DNA of 64,000 nt from JAEVLT01 sp964484065 (GTDB lineage Bacteria; Bacillota; Bacilli; Bacillales; Cytobacillaceae): assembly GCA_964484065.1 (NCBI GenBank), contig CAZAEW010000013.1, positions 1 to 64,000 of the forward strand, read 5' to 3'. The notes under the pieces were generated by a model. That model had not been told where the DNA came from, did not search any database, and saw nothing but the letters and a program-made list of their open reading frames with translations. Every line of letters starts with the position of its first letter. Positions within the stretch are counted from its first letter, which is position 1. Positions 8,872 through 17,802 of this stretch are shown here, piece by piece. The translations under genes and the position numbers were made by a program.

Positions 8872-9842
8872 GCGAACTGGAATTTGAACGTCCGATTATT
8901 CAGTTAAGAGATAAAATAAATGAATTAAGAGAGTTTACAAAAACCTCTGAACTTGATCTATCCCCAGAGATAGAAAAACTGGAGAAAAGGCTCGAAAAAC
9001 TTGAAAATGATATTTATGCAAACCTAAAACCGTGGGATCGTGTTCAAATCGCCCGTTTTCCGAACAGGCCGACAACACTGGATTATATACCGTATTTATT
9101 TGAGGATTTTTTTGAGTGTCACGGTGACAGGACTTTTGGTGATGATGAAGCCATTGTCGGCGGAATTGCTAAATTTAAAGGACTGCCTGTTACGGTTATT
9201 GGACATCAGCGGGGCAAGGATACGAAAGAAAACATCCGCCGCAATTTTGGAATGCCTCACCCGGAAGGCTACCGCAAGGCTCTTCGTTTAATGAAGCAGG
9301 CAGAGAAATTCAATCGGCCCATTATTTGCTTTATTGATACGAAAGGAGCTTATCCTGGAAAAGCGGCTGAGGAGCGGGGGCAAAGCGAAGCCATTGCAAA
9401 AAATTTAGTGGAAATGGCGGGATTGACAGTTCCTGTTATTTGTATAGTCATTGGTGAAGGCGGCAGCGGGGGTGCATTGGCTCTCAGTGTAGGCAACTAC
9501 ATTCATATGCTCGAGAATTCCACCTATTCCGTTATTTCACCAGAAGGTGCAGCAGCTATTTTATGGAGAGATGCGACAAAAGCCAAAATGGCAGCAGAAA
9601 CCATGAAAATCACTGCACCGGATTTAAAGCAGCTTGGAATAATTGATGAAATTATTCCAGAAGTAAAAGGCGGAGCACATAAAAATATACAAATGCAAGC
9701 ACAAGAAATTGAAAATGTATTATTAGGGTCGCTCAAAAAACTATTACCTCTTTCTGAAACTGAATTGATCGAATCCCGTTATCAAAGATTTAGAAAAATC
9801 GGTATGTTTTCGTTTGAAAATGACTTCGTCGAAGTCAATTAA
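8865..9842 (+). CDS. accA: Acetyl-CoA carboxylase carboxyltransferase alpha subunit AccA
   Basis: A 325-residue partner of AccD, the same length as in B. subtilis. An N-terminal helical region (about 1-50) interacts with AccD. The carboxyltransferase core carries GHQRGKDTKEN, the ICFIDTKGAYPG segment and the oxyanion-forming GEGGSGGALAL. The 7-nt overlap with accD (ATGGTAG) indicates coupled translation, which suits the A2D2 complex. The operon ends in a strong terminator. Confidence 0.96.
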   Translation: MVGELEFERPIIQLRDKINELREFTKTSELDLSPEIEKLEKRLEKLENDIYANLKPWDRVQIARFPNRPTTLDYIPYLFEDFFECHGDRTFGDDEAIVGGIAKFKGLPVTVIGHQRGKDTKENIRRNFGMPHPEGYRKALRLMKQAEKFNRPIICFIDTKGAYPGKAAEERGQSEAIAKNLVEMAGLTVPVICIVIGEGGSGGALALSVGNYIHMLENSTYSVISPEGAAAILWRDATKAKMAAETMKITAPDLKQLGIIDEIIPEVKGGAHKNIQMQAQEIENVLLGSLKKLLPLSETELIESRYQRFRKIGMFSFENDFVEVN

Positions 9843-9872
9843 ACGTGCTCTAGTTTGGGCACGTTTTTTTTG
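9843..9872 (+). terminator. Terminator of accDA
   Basis: AACGTGC pairs with GCACGTT and is followed by eight T residues. The next 250 bp up to pfkA hold no ORF that I can support; the pfkA promoter should lie there but I could not single one out. Confidence 0.85.
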
Positions 9873-10118
9873 CAAATCTTTGTAAAAATAAAGCAATTCT
9901 GATTGTTTTTAACAAAATAAGCGTTTGCAGTTTCAAAACAATTCCGCCTATTAACTCAGCATGCATGATTCAGTTGTGAACAATATTTCTTCATGTTATT
10001 TTATAAATATTCCTGATCATTCTGCTTCATAATAAAGTTAGCATGTTCAGTCTGTTTCGTTTATCATTTCCTTTTACATAAAGGTTTGATGATTCAATTT
10101 ACCTTTGAGGTGACGAAG

Positions 10119-11078
10119 ATGAAGAAAATTGGTGTGTTGACAAGCGGTGGAGACTCTCCAGGTATGAATCCTGCCATTCGTGCAGTTGTTCGAAAGGCAA
10201 TCTTCCATAACATGGAAGTGTATGGGATTTATGGCGGGTACACAGGGTTAATTAACGGGAATATTAAAAAGCTGGAATTGGGTTCTGTAGGAGATATTAT
10301 TCACCGCGGCGGAACGATGTTATTTTCAGCCCGTTGTCCTGAATTTAAAACAAAAGAAGGACAGCAAAAAGGAATCGAGCAATTAAAAGTGCATGGTATT
10401 GAAGGACTTGTTGTTATTGGCGGTGACGGCTCGTACAGAGGCGCAAAAGCCCTGACAGAACAAGGTTTTCCTTGTGTAGGGGTACCGGGGACCATTGACA
10501 ATGATATCCCGGGGACGGAATTTACGATTGGTTTTGACACGGCATTAAATACAGTAATTGATGCTCTGGACAAAATCCGTGATACTGCCACATCTCATGA
10601 AAGAACTTTTGTCATTGAAGTAATGGGAAGGGACGCTGGTGATTTGGCTCTATGGGCTGGACTGGCCGGCGGAGCAGAAACAATCTTAATTCCGGAAGAA
10701 AACTATGACATGGCTGAAATTGCGGAAAGGCTCAGAAAAGGGCATGAGCGCGGTAAAAAGCACAGTATCATTATAGTTGCTGAAGGCGTAGCAAGCGGAA
10801 TAGAATTTGGGAAAAAATTAAAAGAAGTGACGAACTTTGATACGAGAGTATCTGTTTTAGGACATATACAGCGGGGAGGGTCACCAACTGCATTCGACCG
10901 GGTGCTTGCAAGCCGTTTAGGTGCCAGGGCAGTTGAACTTCTCATTGCCGGACAAGGCGGACGTGCAGTTGGGATTGAGGATAACAAGATCGTAGACTAT
11001 GACATCATTGAGGCTCTTGGGAGAAAGCATACTTTAGATCTCGACCTTTTAAAGCTGTCGAAGGAATTATCGATATAA
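10119..11078 (+). CDS. pfkA: ATP-dependent 6-phosphofructokinase PfkA
   Basis: A 319-residue enzyme that phosphorylates fructose 6-phosphate, the committed glycolytic step. Visible are the ATP-binding GGDSPGMN (10-17), GGDGS (101-105), TIDNDIPG with catalytic D127, the MGRDAGDLA segment and QRGGSPTAFDR. Length equals B. subtilis PfkA. The ATG at 10119 follows GAGGTGA; longer in-frame starts lack a site. It forms an operon with pyk (32-bp gap). Confidence 0.96.
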   Translation: MKKIGVLTSGGDSPGMNPAIRAVVRKAIFHNMEVYGIYGGYTGLINGNIKKLELGSVGDIIHRGGTMLFSARCPEFKTKEGQQKGIEQLKVHGIEGLVVIGGDGSYRGAKALTEQGFPCVGVPGTIDNDIPGTEFTIGFDTALNTVIDALDKIRDTATSHERTFVIEVMGRDAGDLALWAGLAGGAETILIPEENYDMAEIAERLRKGHERGKKHSIIIVAEGVASGIEFGKKLKEVTNFDTRVSVLGHIQRGGSPTAFDRVLASRLGARAVELLIAGQGGRAVGIEDNKIVDYDIIEALGRKHTLDLDLLKLSKELSI

Positions 11079-11110
11079 AGTCAAATAGTGACCTTGAGGA
11101 GGAAGCGAAG

Positions 11111-12874
11111 ATGTTACGGAAGACGAAAATTGTTTGTACTATTGGTCCTGCAAGTGAAAGTGTTGAAACACTAGCCAAGTTAATTAATTCAGGAATGAAT
11201 GTTGCCCGCTTAAATTTTTCCCATGGTGATTACGAGGAGCATGGGGAGCGTATTAAGAATATTCGTGAAGCTGCAAAATTGACAGGGAAAATGGTAGCCA
11301 TTTTGCTGGACACAAAGGGTCCGGAAATTCGGACACATAATATGCAGGGCGGAGCGATTGAACTGAAATCCGGCGAGAATATCATCGTCTCGATGAATGA
11401 GGTAGAAGGAACAGTTGAAAAATTTTCAATTACATACCCTGGATTAATTGATGATGTTCAAGCAGGATCAAAAATTTTATTAGATGATGGTTTAATTGGA
11501 TTAGAAGTTTTGAGCATTGACAAAAATGCAGGTGAAATTCTTACCAAAATTTTAAACAGCGGTACTTTAAAAAATAAAAAAGGTGTTAATGTACCGGGAG
11601 TATCTGTCAATTTGCCAGGGATTACGGAAAAAGATACAAACGATATTCTTTTTGGGATTGAGCAGGGAGTCGATTTTATTGCGGCCTCATTTGTGCGCAG
11701 AACGAGTGATGTATTGGAGATCCGTCAATTATTAGAGGAAAATGATGCAGCCCATATACATATTATTCCAAAGATTGAAAATCAAGAAGGTGTCGATAAT
11801 ATTGACGATATTCTTGAGGTTTCTGATGGTTTAATGGTAGCACGGGGCGATCTTGGTGTAGAAATTCCGGCAGAAGAGGTTCCGCTTGTTCAAAAAATGC
11901 TCATTAAAAAATGTAACGCTTTAGGGAAACCAGTCATAACTGCGACGCAAATGTTAGATTCTATGCAGAGAAATCCTCGGCCGACACGTGCAGAAGCCAG
12001 CGATGTTGCGAATGCCATCTTTGACGGCACCGATGCGATTATGCTTTCGGGTGAAACAGCCGCTGGATTATACCCGGTTGAAGCGGTACAAACAATGAAT
12101 AACATCGCATCAAGAGCAGAACAAGCGCTTGATCATAAAGAAATTTTAACAAACCGCAGCAAGGATACGGAGCATAACGTAACGGACGCCATTGGCCAAT
12201 CTGTTGCCCATACTGCATTAAACCTTGAAGTGAATGCCATTATTACACCAACTGAGAGCGGCCGTACCGCACGAATGATTTCAAAATATCGTCCAAAAGC
12301 ACCAATTGTGGCTGTTACGTCTAATCCATCGGTTTCACGCCGCTTATCACTCGTATGGGGTGTTTATCCGCAAATGAGTGTGTTCGCAACCACTACAGAT
12401 GAAATGCTCGATATTGCAGTTCAAGAAAGTTTAAACAGCGGAATTGTAAAACATGGTGATTTAGTGGTTATTACAGCAGGAGTTCCTGTGGGAGAAGCAG
12501 GAACCACCAATTTGATGAAAATCCATGTTGTTGGAGATATCCTGGCTAAAGCTCAAGGGATTGGCAGAAAATCCGCTTTTGGAAAAGTTGTCATTGCGCA
12601 TAATGCACAGGAGGCACTGGAAAAAGCAAAACCGGGCTCTATCTTAGTAACAATGGGCAGCGATAAGGATATGGTTCCTGCCATTGAAAAATGCGCTGCA
12701 CTGATTACGGAAGAGGGCGGATTAACAAGCCATGGAGCCGTTGTTGGTTTAAATCTGGGCATTCCAGTTATTGTTGGAGTTGAAAATGCTTTAAATCTTT
12801 TCAGCGAAGGTCAGGAAATTACGGTTGACGCTACAAGAGGATTTATTTATAAAGGGCACGCAAGCGTCCTTTAA
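11111..12874 (+). CDS. pyk: Pyruvate kinase with C-terminal PEP-utilising domain
   Basis: A 587-residue pyruvate kinase converting PEP and ADP to pyruvate and ATP. The N-terminal barrel shows NFSHGDYEEH, LDTKGPEIRT, IIPKIENQEGVDNID, MVARGDLGVEIP and ATQMLDSM; the allosteric C domain follows. The last 110 or so residues form an extra domain resembling the PEP-synthase swivelling domain, with GGLTSHGAVVGL, where the family has a phosphohistidine. This extension is typical of Bacillaceae enzymes. GAGGAGG precedes the ATG. A strong shared terminator follows. Confidence 0.96.
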   Translation: MLRKTKIVCTIGPASESVETLAKLINSGMNVARLNFSHGDYEEHGERIKNIREAAKLTGKMVAILLDTKGPEIRTHNMQGGAIELKSGENIIVSMNEVEGTVEKFSITYPGLIDDVQAGSKILLDDGLIGLEVLSIDKNAGEILTKILNSGTLKNKKGVNVPGVSVNLPGITEKDTNDILFGIEQGVDFIAASFVRRTSDVLEIRQLLEENDAAHIHIIPKIENQEGVDNIDDILEVSDGLMVARGDLGVEIPAEEVPLVQKMLIKKCNALGKPVITATQMLDSMQRNPRPTRAEASDVANAIFDGTDAIMLSGETAAGLYPVEAVQTMNNIASRAEQALDHKEILTNRSKDTEHNVTDAIGQSVAHTALNLEVNAIITPTESGRTARMISKYRPKAPIVAVTSNPSVSRRLSLVWGVYPQMSVFATTTDEMLDIAVQESLNSGIVKHGDLVVITAGVPVGEAGTTNLMKIHVVGDILAKAQGIGRKSAFGKVVIAHNAQEALEKAKPGSILVTMGSDKDMVPAIEKCAALITEEGGLTSHGAVVGLNLGIPVIVGVENALNLFSEGQEITVDATRGFIYKGHASVL

Positions 12875-12896
12875 AGGTTACAATAATAGAAATATG

Positions 12897-12933
12897 AAAA
12901 GCGCCGGTTTTCCTAAGGAAAGCGGCGCTTTTT
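12897..12933. terminator. Bidirectional terminator between pyk and ytvI
   Basis: AAAAGCGCCG pairs with CGGCGCTTTTT. A-tract and T-tract on the two sides allow use by both convergent genes. Confidence 0.85.
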
Positions 12934-12936
12934 AGG

Positions 12937-14052
12937 TTAAATTTTTTTACCCATGATGAAAGCCCAGGTATCTTTAAAGACATTGGCTCTGTTAAGTGTG
13001 TTAATGATTACCAATGTTACCGGTCCAACAATTAATCCCAAGAATCCAATTAATTTAAATCCTACAAACAATGCAATTAATGTTGCAAGAGGATCTAGAC
13101 CGATGCTCGAAGAAAGAACTTTAGGCTCAATAATCTGCCTTTGAACAATCACGACGATGTAAAGCACTCCTAATCCAATTGCAAGCCCCATATCGCCGGT
13201 AAAGATTTCGTAAATGATCCAAGGAACAAAAACAATACCTGTTCCAATATAAGGGAGAATTTCACAAATGCCGGCAACGAGAGCGATTGTAATCGCATAA
13301 TCAATGCGCAGAATCATGAGACCAATCAGAATAATAACGGTTGTAATGGACATCAAGGTTAACTGTGCCCGGATAAAGCCGAAAAATGCTTTTTTCAAAT
13401 CAACGAAAACGGTTTTTCCGCTTGTTTTTGCTTTTTCGGGAAGAAGTTTGTCGCCAGCTGCAGCCAGTTTATACCAATCTTTACTAATAAAAAAGGTACC
13501 AAGCAAGGAAAAGATAAGCACTGTGGCCGCATTTGGAAACCATGACAGGATGTTGGGAATATTGCCAAAAAGATTTTTAATAAAAGACCCGGCCGTTTCT
13601 CCAATTTTTTTGCCGACATTTTGAATATTTACCATGATGGTATCCTGCTGACCTGGCTGAAGCTTATCAAAAATACTTGTTAAGTGATTATAGAATGGAA
13701 TAATCTGAGCTGCGACCACCTTCTCGATATAACCGATTAGTGTATCAAGGTGCTTTGGCACCATATTCGCTAAATAATTGGCACCTGAAACGATTTCGGT
13801 GATTAAAATGGTTACTAATCCTGCAAATACAGCAATAATAATGATGAGCGAAAGCAGGACAGCAAGTATTCGCGGCATCCTTCCTTTTTTTTCTAAAAAG
13901 TCAACCAGCGGATTCATTAAAAAGGCGATGGCTAATCCAATTAAAAAAGGATATGTGATTTTAGAAAGATAATAAAAGGCTAAAAGAGCTGCAATAACGA
14001 TTGCTATTACAATAACAAAACGAATCGTACGATTTATGTATGTTTGATTCAA
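12937..14052 (-). CDS. ytvI: AI-2E family transporter YtvI
   Basis: A 371-residue polytopic membrane protein of the AI-2E/YtvI permease family. An N-terminal pair of helices with TYPFLIGLAIAFLMNPLVD, a central extracytoplasmic-type domain (about 80-170), and a C-terminal bundle with GLDPLATLIALFVGFKLIGF and IVGPVTLV are visible. The substrate is unknown; the AI-2 link of the family name does not prove AI-2 export here. The TTG start at 14052 has GGAGG 7 bp upstream and gives MNQTYINRTIRF as in B. subtilis. A longer in-frame reading from 14130 contains that site. Confidence 0.88.
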   Translation of the reverse strand: MNQTYINRTIRFVIVIAIVIAALLAFYYLSKITYPFLIGLAIAFLMNPLVDFLEKKGRMPRILAVLLSLIIIIAVFAGLVTILITEIVSGANYLANMVPKHLDTLIGYIEKVVAAQIIPFYNHLTSIFDKLQPGQQDTIMVNIQNVGKKIGETAGSFIKNLFGNIPNILSWFPNAATVLIFSLLGTFFISKDWYKLAAAGDKLLPEKAKTSGKTVFVDLKKAFFGFIRAQLTLMSITTVIILIGLMILRIDYAITIALVAGICEILPYIGTGIVFVPWIIYEIFTGDMGLAIGLGVLYIVVIVQRQIIEPKVLSSSIGLDPLATLIALFVGFKLIGFLGLIVGPVTLVIINTLNRANVFKDTWAFIMGKKI

Positions 14053-14263
14053 AAGTTCTCCTCCTTTCAAAAAAACGGTAAATGGCATTTTTAGTTTAAC
14101 AGAATTTAAAAGAACTGTATAATGCCTCAAATAAAATTTTTAAATAAACAATACTATTGATACGAACCACCCAAAAAAAGGTTTCTATATTATTTAAATA
14201 GGAAGGAACCTGGAGGTTCGAAGCAATTTAATCATGGATAAAGATAAAAGGAATGGTGCTCGA

Positions 14264-14725
14264 ATGATCAGTCAGTCATGGATGTTTCTCCTTTTGCTGC
14301 TAGTGATTGGATTTGTGGCAAAAAATAATTCATTAATGATTTCTGTAGGTGTTTTACTGCTGTTTAAAATAATCGGCCTTGATAGCAAGTTTTTTTCAGC
14401 CGTGCAGTCTAAGGGGATCAATTGGGGAGTTACAATTATCACCATAGCGGTATTAGCCCCAATTGCAAGCGGTGAAATTGGATTAAAAGATTTGTTCGAT
14501 GCTTTTAAATCACCTTTTGCGTGGATCGCCCTTATTTCCGGAATGCTTGTTGCGCTGCTCGCAAAGGGAGGCGTCACCCTTTTAGCAAAGGATCCGCAAA
14601 TTACAACTGCTCTGGTTTTAGGTACAATTCTCGCTGTTTCACTTTTTAAAGGGGTGGCTGTCGGCCCCTTAATTGGTGCTGGAATCGCTTACACAGCTAT
14701 GAAAATAATGGAGCTAATTCGTTAG
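14264..14725 (+). CDS. ytwI: DUF441 family membrane protein YtwI
   Basis: A 153-residue, very hydrophobic protein with about four to five membrane segments. KGINWGVTIITIAVLAPIA and VGPLIGAGIAYTAM are typical of DUF441. Function unknown. The start is uncertain: the ATG at 14264 gives the family length but only AAAAGGA at about 12 bp; the ATG at 14234 adds ten residues, with GGAGG too far upstream. It lies between ytvI and citZ as in B. subtilis. Confidence 0.85.
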   Translation: MISQSWMFLLLLLVIGFVAKNNSLMISVGVLLLFKIIGLDSKFFSAVQSKGINWGVTIITIAVLAPIASGEIGLKDLFDAFKSPFAWIALISGMLVALLAKGGVTLLAKDPQITTALVLGTILAVSLFKGVAVGPLIGAGIAYTAMKIMELIR

Positions 14726-14772
14726 TATTTTCGCAAAATTTTATTTTTTTTTGCATTTTATGTTCCTTTTCA

Positions 14773-14801
14773 TTCACAAAGTTGTGAAAATTGTATATAA
14801 T
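14773..14801 (+). promoter_or_regulatory. SigA-type promoter P1 of citZ
   Basis: TTCACA (14773-14778) and consensus TATAAT (14796-14801) are 17 bp apart. The predicted start falls inside the cre site at 14807-14821. The leader to citZ would be about 300 nt and holds no ORF. Confidence 0.7.
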
Positions 14802-14806
14802 AGGTC

Positions 14807-14821
14807 TTGTAAGCGCATCCT
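14807..14821. promoter_or_regulatory. CcpA catabolite-responsive element (cre) at citZ
   Basis: TTGTAAGCGCATCCT matches every position of the consensus WTGNAANCGNWNNCW. It overlaps the predicted +1 of P1, a position where CcpA represses. CcpA control of citZ is known in B. subtilis; the site itself is read from the sequence. Confidence 0.7.
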
Positions 14822-14823
14822 TT

Positions 14824-14853
14824 TTTACATATATCACGTTTATATGCTAAAAT
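14824..14853 (+). promoter_or_regulatory. Possible second citZ promoter P2
   Basis: TTTACA and TAAAAT with an 18-bp spacer and an extended TATGC before the -10. It lies just downstream of the cre site. It could be an alternative start; evidence is sequence only. Confidence 0.4.
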
Positions 14854-15030
14854 ACTTGTAAAATGATTGTTTTTGGGAAAGTTTAGGTATTCATTAGTTT
14901 GTCATTTTTTTGAGCATGTGCTCGAGCGCAGAGGATTCCTTGTGCCTAAAATATATAAAAATGGCTGCCACCATCGAGAATAGCATGCAGCTTCAAATGA
15001 TACCTTAACATTAATGGATGCCTTTCCTTA

Positions 15031-15059
15031 TTACTGAAAATTATGTTCAGTAAATTTTT
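15031..15059 (+). promoter_or_regulatory. Hairpin with T-tract in the citZ leader
   Basis: TTACTGAA and TTCAGTAA form a perfect 8-bp inverted repeat with a 7-nt loop, followed by ATTTTTT. It lies about 50 bp upstream of citZ. It may be a weak leader terminator or a protein-binding dyad. Confidence 0.5.
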
Positions 15060-15110
15060 TATTCAACAAAGGGTATGGGGAAATTTAGAATGTAAAGGAG
15101 ATGTAGAATT

Positions 15111-16229
15111 ATGACAGTTACACGTGGACTTGAAGGGGTAGTGGCAACAACTTCCTCAATCAGCTCAATTATTGACGACACCCTTACTTATGCGGGGTAC
15201 AACATCGATGATTTGGCAGAAAACGCTAGGTTTGAAGAAGTAATTTATTTGCTTTGGCACCGTAAATTACCGACACAATCACAATTAGATGAACTTTCAA
15301 AACAAATAGCTGAAAATGCAACCCTTCCACAGGAAGTATTGGATTTTCTTAAAATGATGCCAATCAAAACCGTTCATCCTATGGCAGCGCTTCGCACACT
15401 CGTATCTATGCTGGGGTTATACGATGAAGAAGCTGATTTAATGGCTGAAGCTGCGAATTATCGAAAAGCAATCCGTCTGCAAGCTAAAATGCCCGCACTC
15501 GTTACTGCTTTTGCCCGTGTTAGAAAGGGTCTTGAACCAGTTGCTCCAAAAGCGGATTTAAGCTTTGCAGCTAATTTCCTATATATGTTAAGCGGAAAAG
15601 AGCCTGAAGCAATTGCAGAAGAAGCATTTAACAAAGCATTGGTACTTCATGCAGACCACGAATTGAATGCGTCTACATTTACTGCCCGCGTTTGTGTTGC
15701 AACTTTATCCGATGTTTACTCAGGTGTAACATCAGCTATTGGCGCTCTAAAAGGTCCTTTACACGGCGGCGCAAACGAAGCTGTTATGAAAATGCTGACT
15801 GAAATTGGTTCACTTGAAAATGTTGAACCTTATATTAGAGCAAAACTTGATAACAAAGAAAAAGTCATGGGCTTTGGACACAGAGTATACCGTCTTGGTG
15901 ATCCTCGTGCAAAACATTTAAGAGCTATGTCTCAAAAATTGACTGAATTAACAGGACAGGAAGAATTATACCAAATGTCTGCTAAGATTGAGAGCATGGT
16001 AACCGGTGAGAAAAAACTTCCGCCAAACGTAGATTTCTATTCTGCGTCTGTATACCACAGCCTTGGCATTGATCATGACTTATTTACACCAATTTTTGCG
16101 GTAAGCCGTGTTTCAGGATGGCTTGCACACATTCTTGAACAATATGAAAACAATCGTTTAATCCGTCCGCGTGCTGAATACACTGGTCCTGGAATGCAAA
16201 AATATGTACCGGTTTGGCAGCGGGGATAA
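15111..16229 (+). CDS. citZ: Citrate synthase CitZ
   Basis: A 372-residue citrate synthase condensing oxaloacetate and acetyl-CoA. Active-site segments are LHADHELNAST, GPLHGGANE, VMGFGHRVYRLGDPR and DFYSASVYHSLGI. The length matches Gram-positive type enzymes. AAAGGAGATG lies before the ATG. It heads the citZ-icd-mdh cluster. The 385-bp upstream region carries two promoter-like sequences, a cre site and a hairpin, and no other gene. Confidence 0.96.
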   Translation: MTVTRGLEGVVATTSSISSIIDDTLTYAGYNIDDLAENARFEEVIYLLWHRKLPTQSQLDELSKQIAENATLPQEVLDFLKMMPIKTVHPMAALRTLVSMLGLYDEEADLMAEAANYRKAIRLQAKMPALVTAFARVRKGLEPVAPKADLSFAANFLYMLSGKEPEAIAEEAFNKALVLHADHELNASTFTARVCVATLSDVYSGVTSAIGALKGPLHGGANEAVMKMLTEIGSLENVEPYIRAKLDNKEKVMGFGHRVYRLGDPRAKHLRAMSQKLTELTGQEELYQMSAKIESMVTGEKKLPPNVDFYSASVYHSLGIDHDLFTPIFAVSRVSGWLAHILEQYENNRLIRPRAEYTGPGMQKYVPVWQRG

Positions 16230-16287
16230 TTTATAAGATTTAGAATTTTACTTATTGTTTAAAAAATGTTCTAATAGGATTGGGTGA

Positions 16288-16318
16288 AAAGGTTAGGAGC
16301 TTATGCCTTCTAACCTTT
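16288..16318 (+). other. Stem-loop between citZ and icd
   Basis: AAAGGTTAG and CTAACCTTT form a 9-bp stem with a 13-nt loop. There is no proper T-tract, so it may be an mRNA-stabilising or processing structure rather than a terminator. Confidence 0.5.
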
Positions 16319-16467
16319 GATTCAGTCTTTTATTAAATATTAATTTTTAAAGTAGGGGTAAAGCATTGCGGGGAAGGGAATATTAGTTCTTGTTTCATTG
16401 ATGGTATTGTCTTGCTTTTCTCTATTTTAGTCTATGCTTTACTTACATATTAGGAGGGAGAAATACA

Positions 16468-17736
16468 ATGCAAGGTGAAAAAATTACGGTTCAAAACGGA
16501 GTATTAAATGTTCCAAACAATCCAATCATTCCATTTATCGAGGGAGACGGCACAGGTCCTGATATTTGGGCAGCTGCTGTTAGAGTCTTGGATGCAGCAG
16601 TAGAAAAGGCTTATAAAGGGGAACGCAAACTTGTTTGGAAGGAAGTTTTAGCGGGGGAAAAAGCTTTCAATCAAACAGGTGAATGGCTTCCACAAGAAAC
16701 ACTTGATGTGATCAATGAATATTTAATTGCAATCAAAGGTCCTTTAACAACACCTGTCGGCGGTGGTATTCGTTCTTTGAACGTAGCACTTCGCCAACAG
16801 TTGGATCTTTTTGTATGCTTACGTCCTGTAAGATGGTTTGAAGGTGTTCCATCACCGGTAAAACGTCCTCAAGATACTGATATGGTTATCTTCCGTGAAA
16901 ACACAGAAGATATTTACGCAGGTATTGAATATGAAAAAGGCACAGACGCAGCTAAAAAAGTAATTGAGTTCTTACAAAAAGAAATGGGAGTTACAAAAAT
17001 CAGATTCCCTGAAACTGCAGGCGTGGGTATTAAATGCGTATCTGAAGAAGGAACTTCTCGTTTAGTTCGTGCCGCTATTAACTATGCAATTAAAGAAGGC
17101 CGTAAATCCGTAACGCTTGTTCACAAAGGAAATATCATGAAGTACACAGAAGGCGCCTTCAAAAACTGGGGCTATGAACTTGCTGAAAGAGAATTCGGAG
17201 ATAAAGTATTCACATGGGTTCAATATGACCGCATTAAAGATGAGCAAGGAACTGACGCTGCAAACAAAGCTCAAGCAGAAGCTGAAGCAGCTGGCAAAAT
17301 CATTGTTAAAGACGCAATCGCTGACATTTTCTTGCAGCAAATCTTAACTCGTCCGCGTGAATTTGATGTAGTCGCTACTATGAACTTGAATGGTGACTTC
17401 ATTTCTGATGCGCTTGCAGCACAAGTCGGCGGAATTGGTATTGCTCCTGGAGCAAATATTAACTATGAAACAGGACATGCCATCTTTGAAGCTACACATG
17501 GAACAGCACCTAAATATGCCGGCTTGGATAAAGTAAATCCATCTTCTGAAATCTTATCCGGAGTATTAATGCTTGAACACTTAGGCTGGAATGAAGCAGC
17601 TGATTTGATTGTAAAATCAGTGGAAAAATCAATTGCTTCTAAAGTTGTAACATATGATTTTGCACGCTTAATGGAAGGTGCAACTGAAGTGAAATGTTCT
17701 GAGTTCGGGGACGAACTAATCAAAAATATGGACTAA
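16468..17736 (+). CDS. icd: NADP-dependent isocitrate dehydrogenase
   Basis: A 422-residue enzyme producing 2-oxoglutarate and NADPH. The substrate loop GGGIRSLNVALRQQLDLF contains the serine phosphorylated in enteric homologues. FRENTEDIYAGIEY, VHKGNIMKYTEG, and the NADP segment HGTAPKYAG are present. AGGAGGGAG precedes the ATG. The 238-bp gap after citZ holds a stem-loop and probably a promoter, so icd may also be transcribed separately. Confidence 0.96.
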   Translation: MQGEKITVQNGVLNVPNNPIIPFIEGDGTGPDIWAAAVRVLDAAVEKAYKGERKLVWKEVLAGEKAFNQTGEWLPQETLDVINEYLIAIKGPLTTPVGGGIRSLNVALRQQLDLFVCLRPVRWFEGVPSPVKRPQDTDMVIFRENTEDIYAGIEYEKGTDAAKKVIEFLQKEMGVTKIRFPETAGVGIKCVSEEGTSRLVRAAINYAIKEGRKSVTLVHKGNIMKYTEGAFKNWGYELAEREFGDKVFTWVQYDRIKDEQGTDAANKAQAEAEAAGKIIVKDAIADIFLQQILTRPREFDVVATMNLNGDFISDALAAQVGGIGIAPGANINYETGHAIFEATHGTAPKYAGLDKVNPSSEILSGVLMLEHLGWNEAADLIVKSVEKSIASKVVTYDFARLMEGATEVKCSEFGDELIKNMD

Positions 17737-17802
17737 GGCGGTAACAGCCTATTATAGAGTTCTAAAATAGAATAAGTTATTCAAAGGGGGAGAATGAGTA
17801 TT

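Noticed and set aside
9873..10118. A pfkA promoter
   Set aside because: Several weak -35/-10 pairs exist (for example TTGTGA with TATTTT at 17 bp), none clearly better than chance.
16288..16318. Terminator between citZ and icd
   Set aside because: The stem is good but there is no T-tract, so I list it only as a stem-loop.
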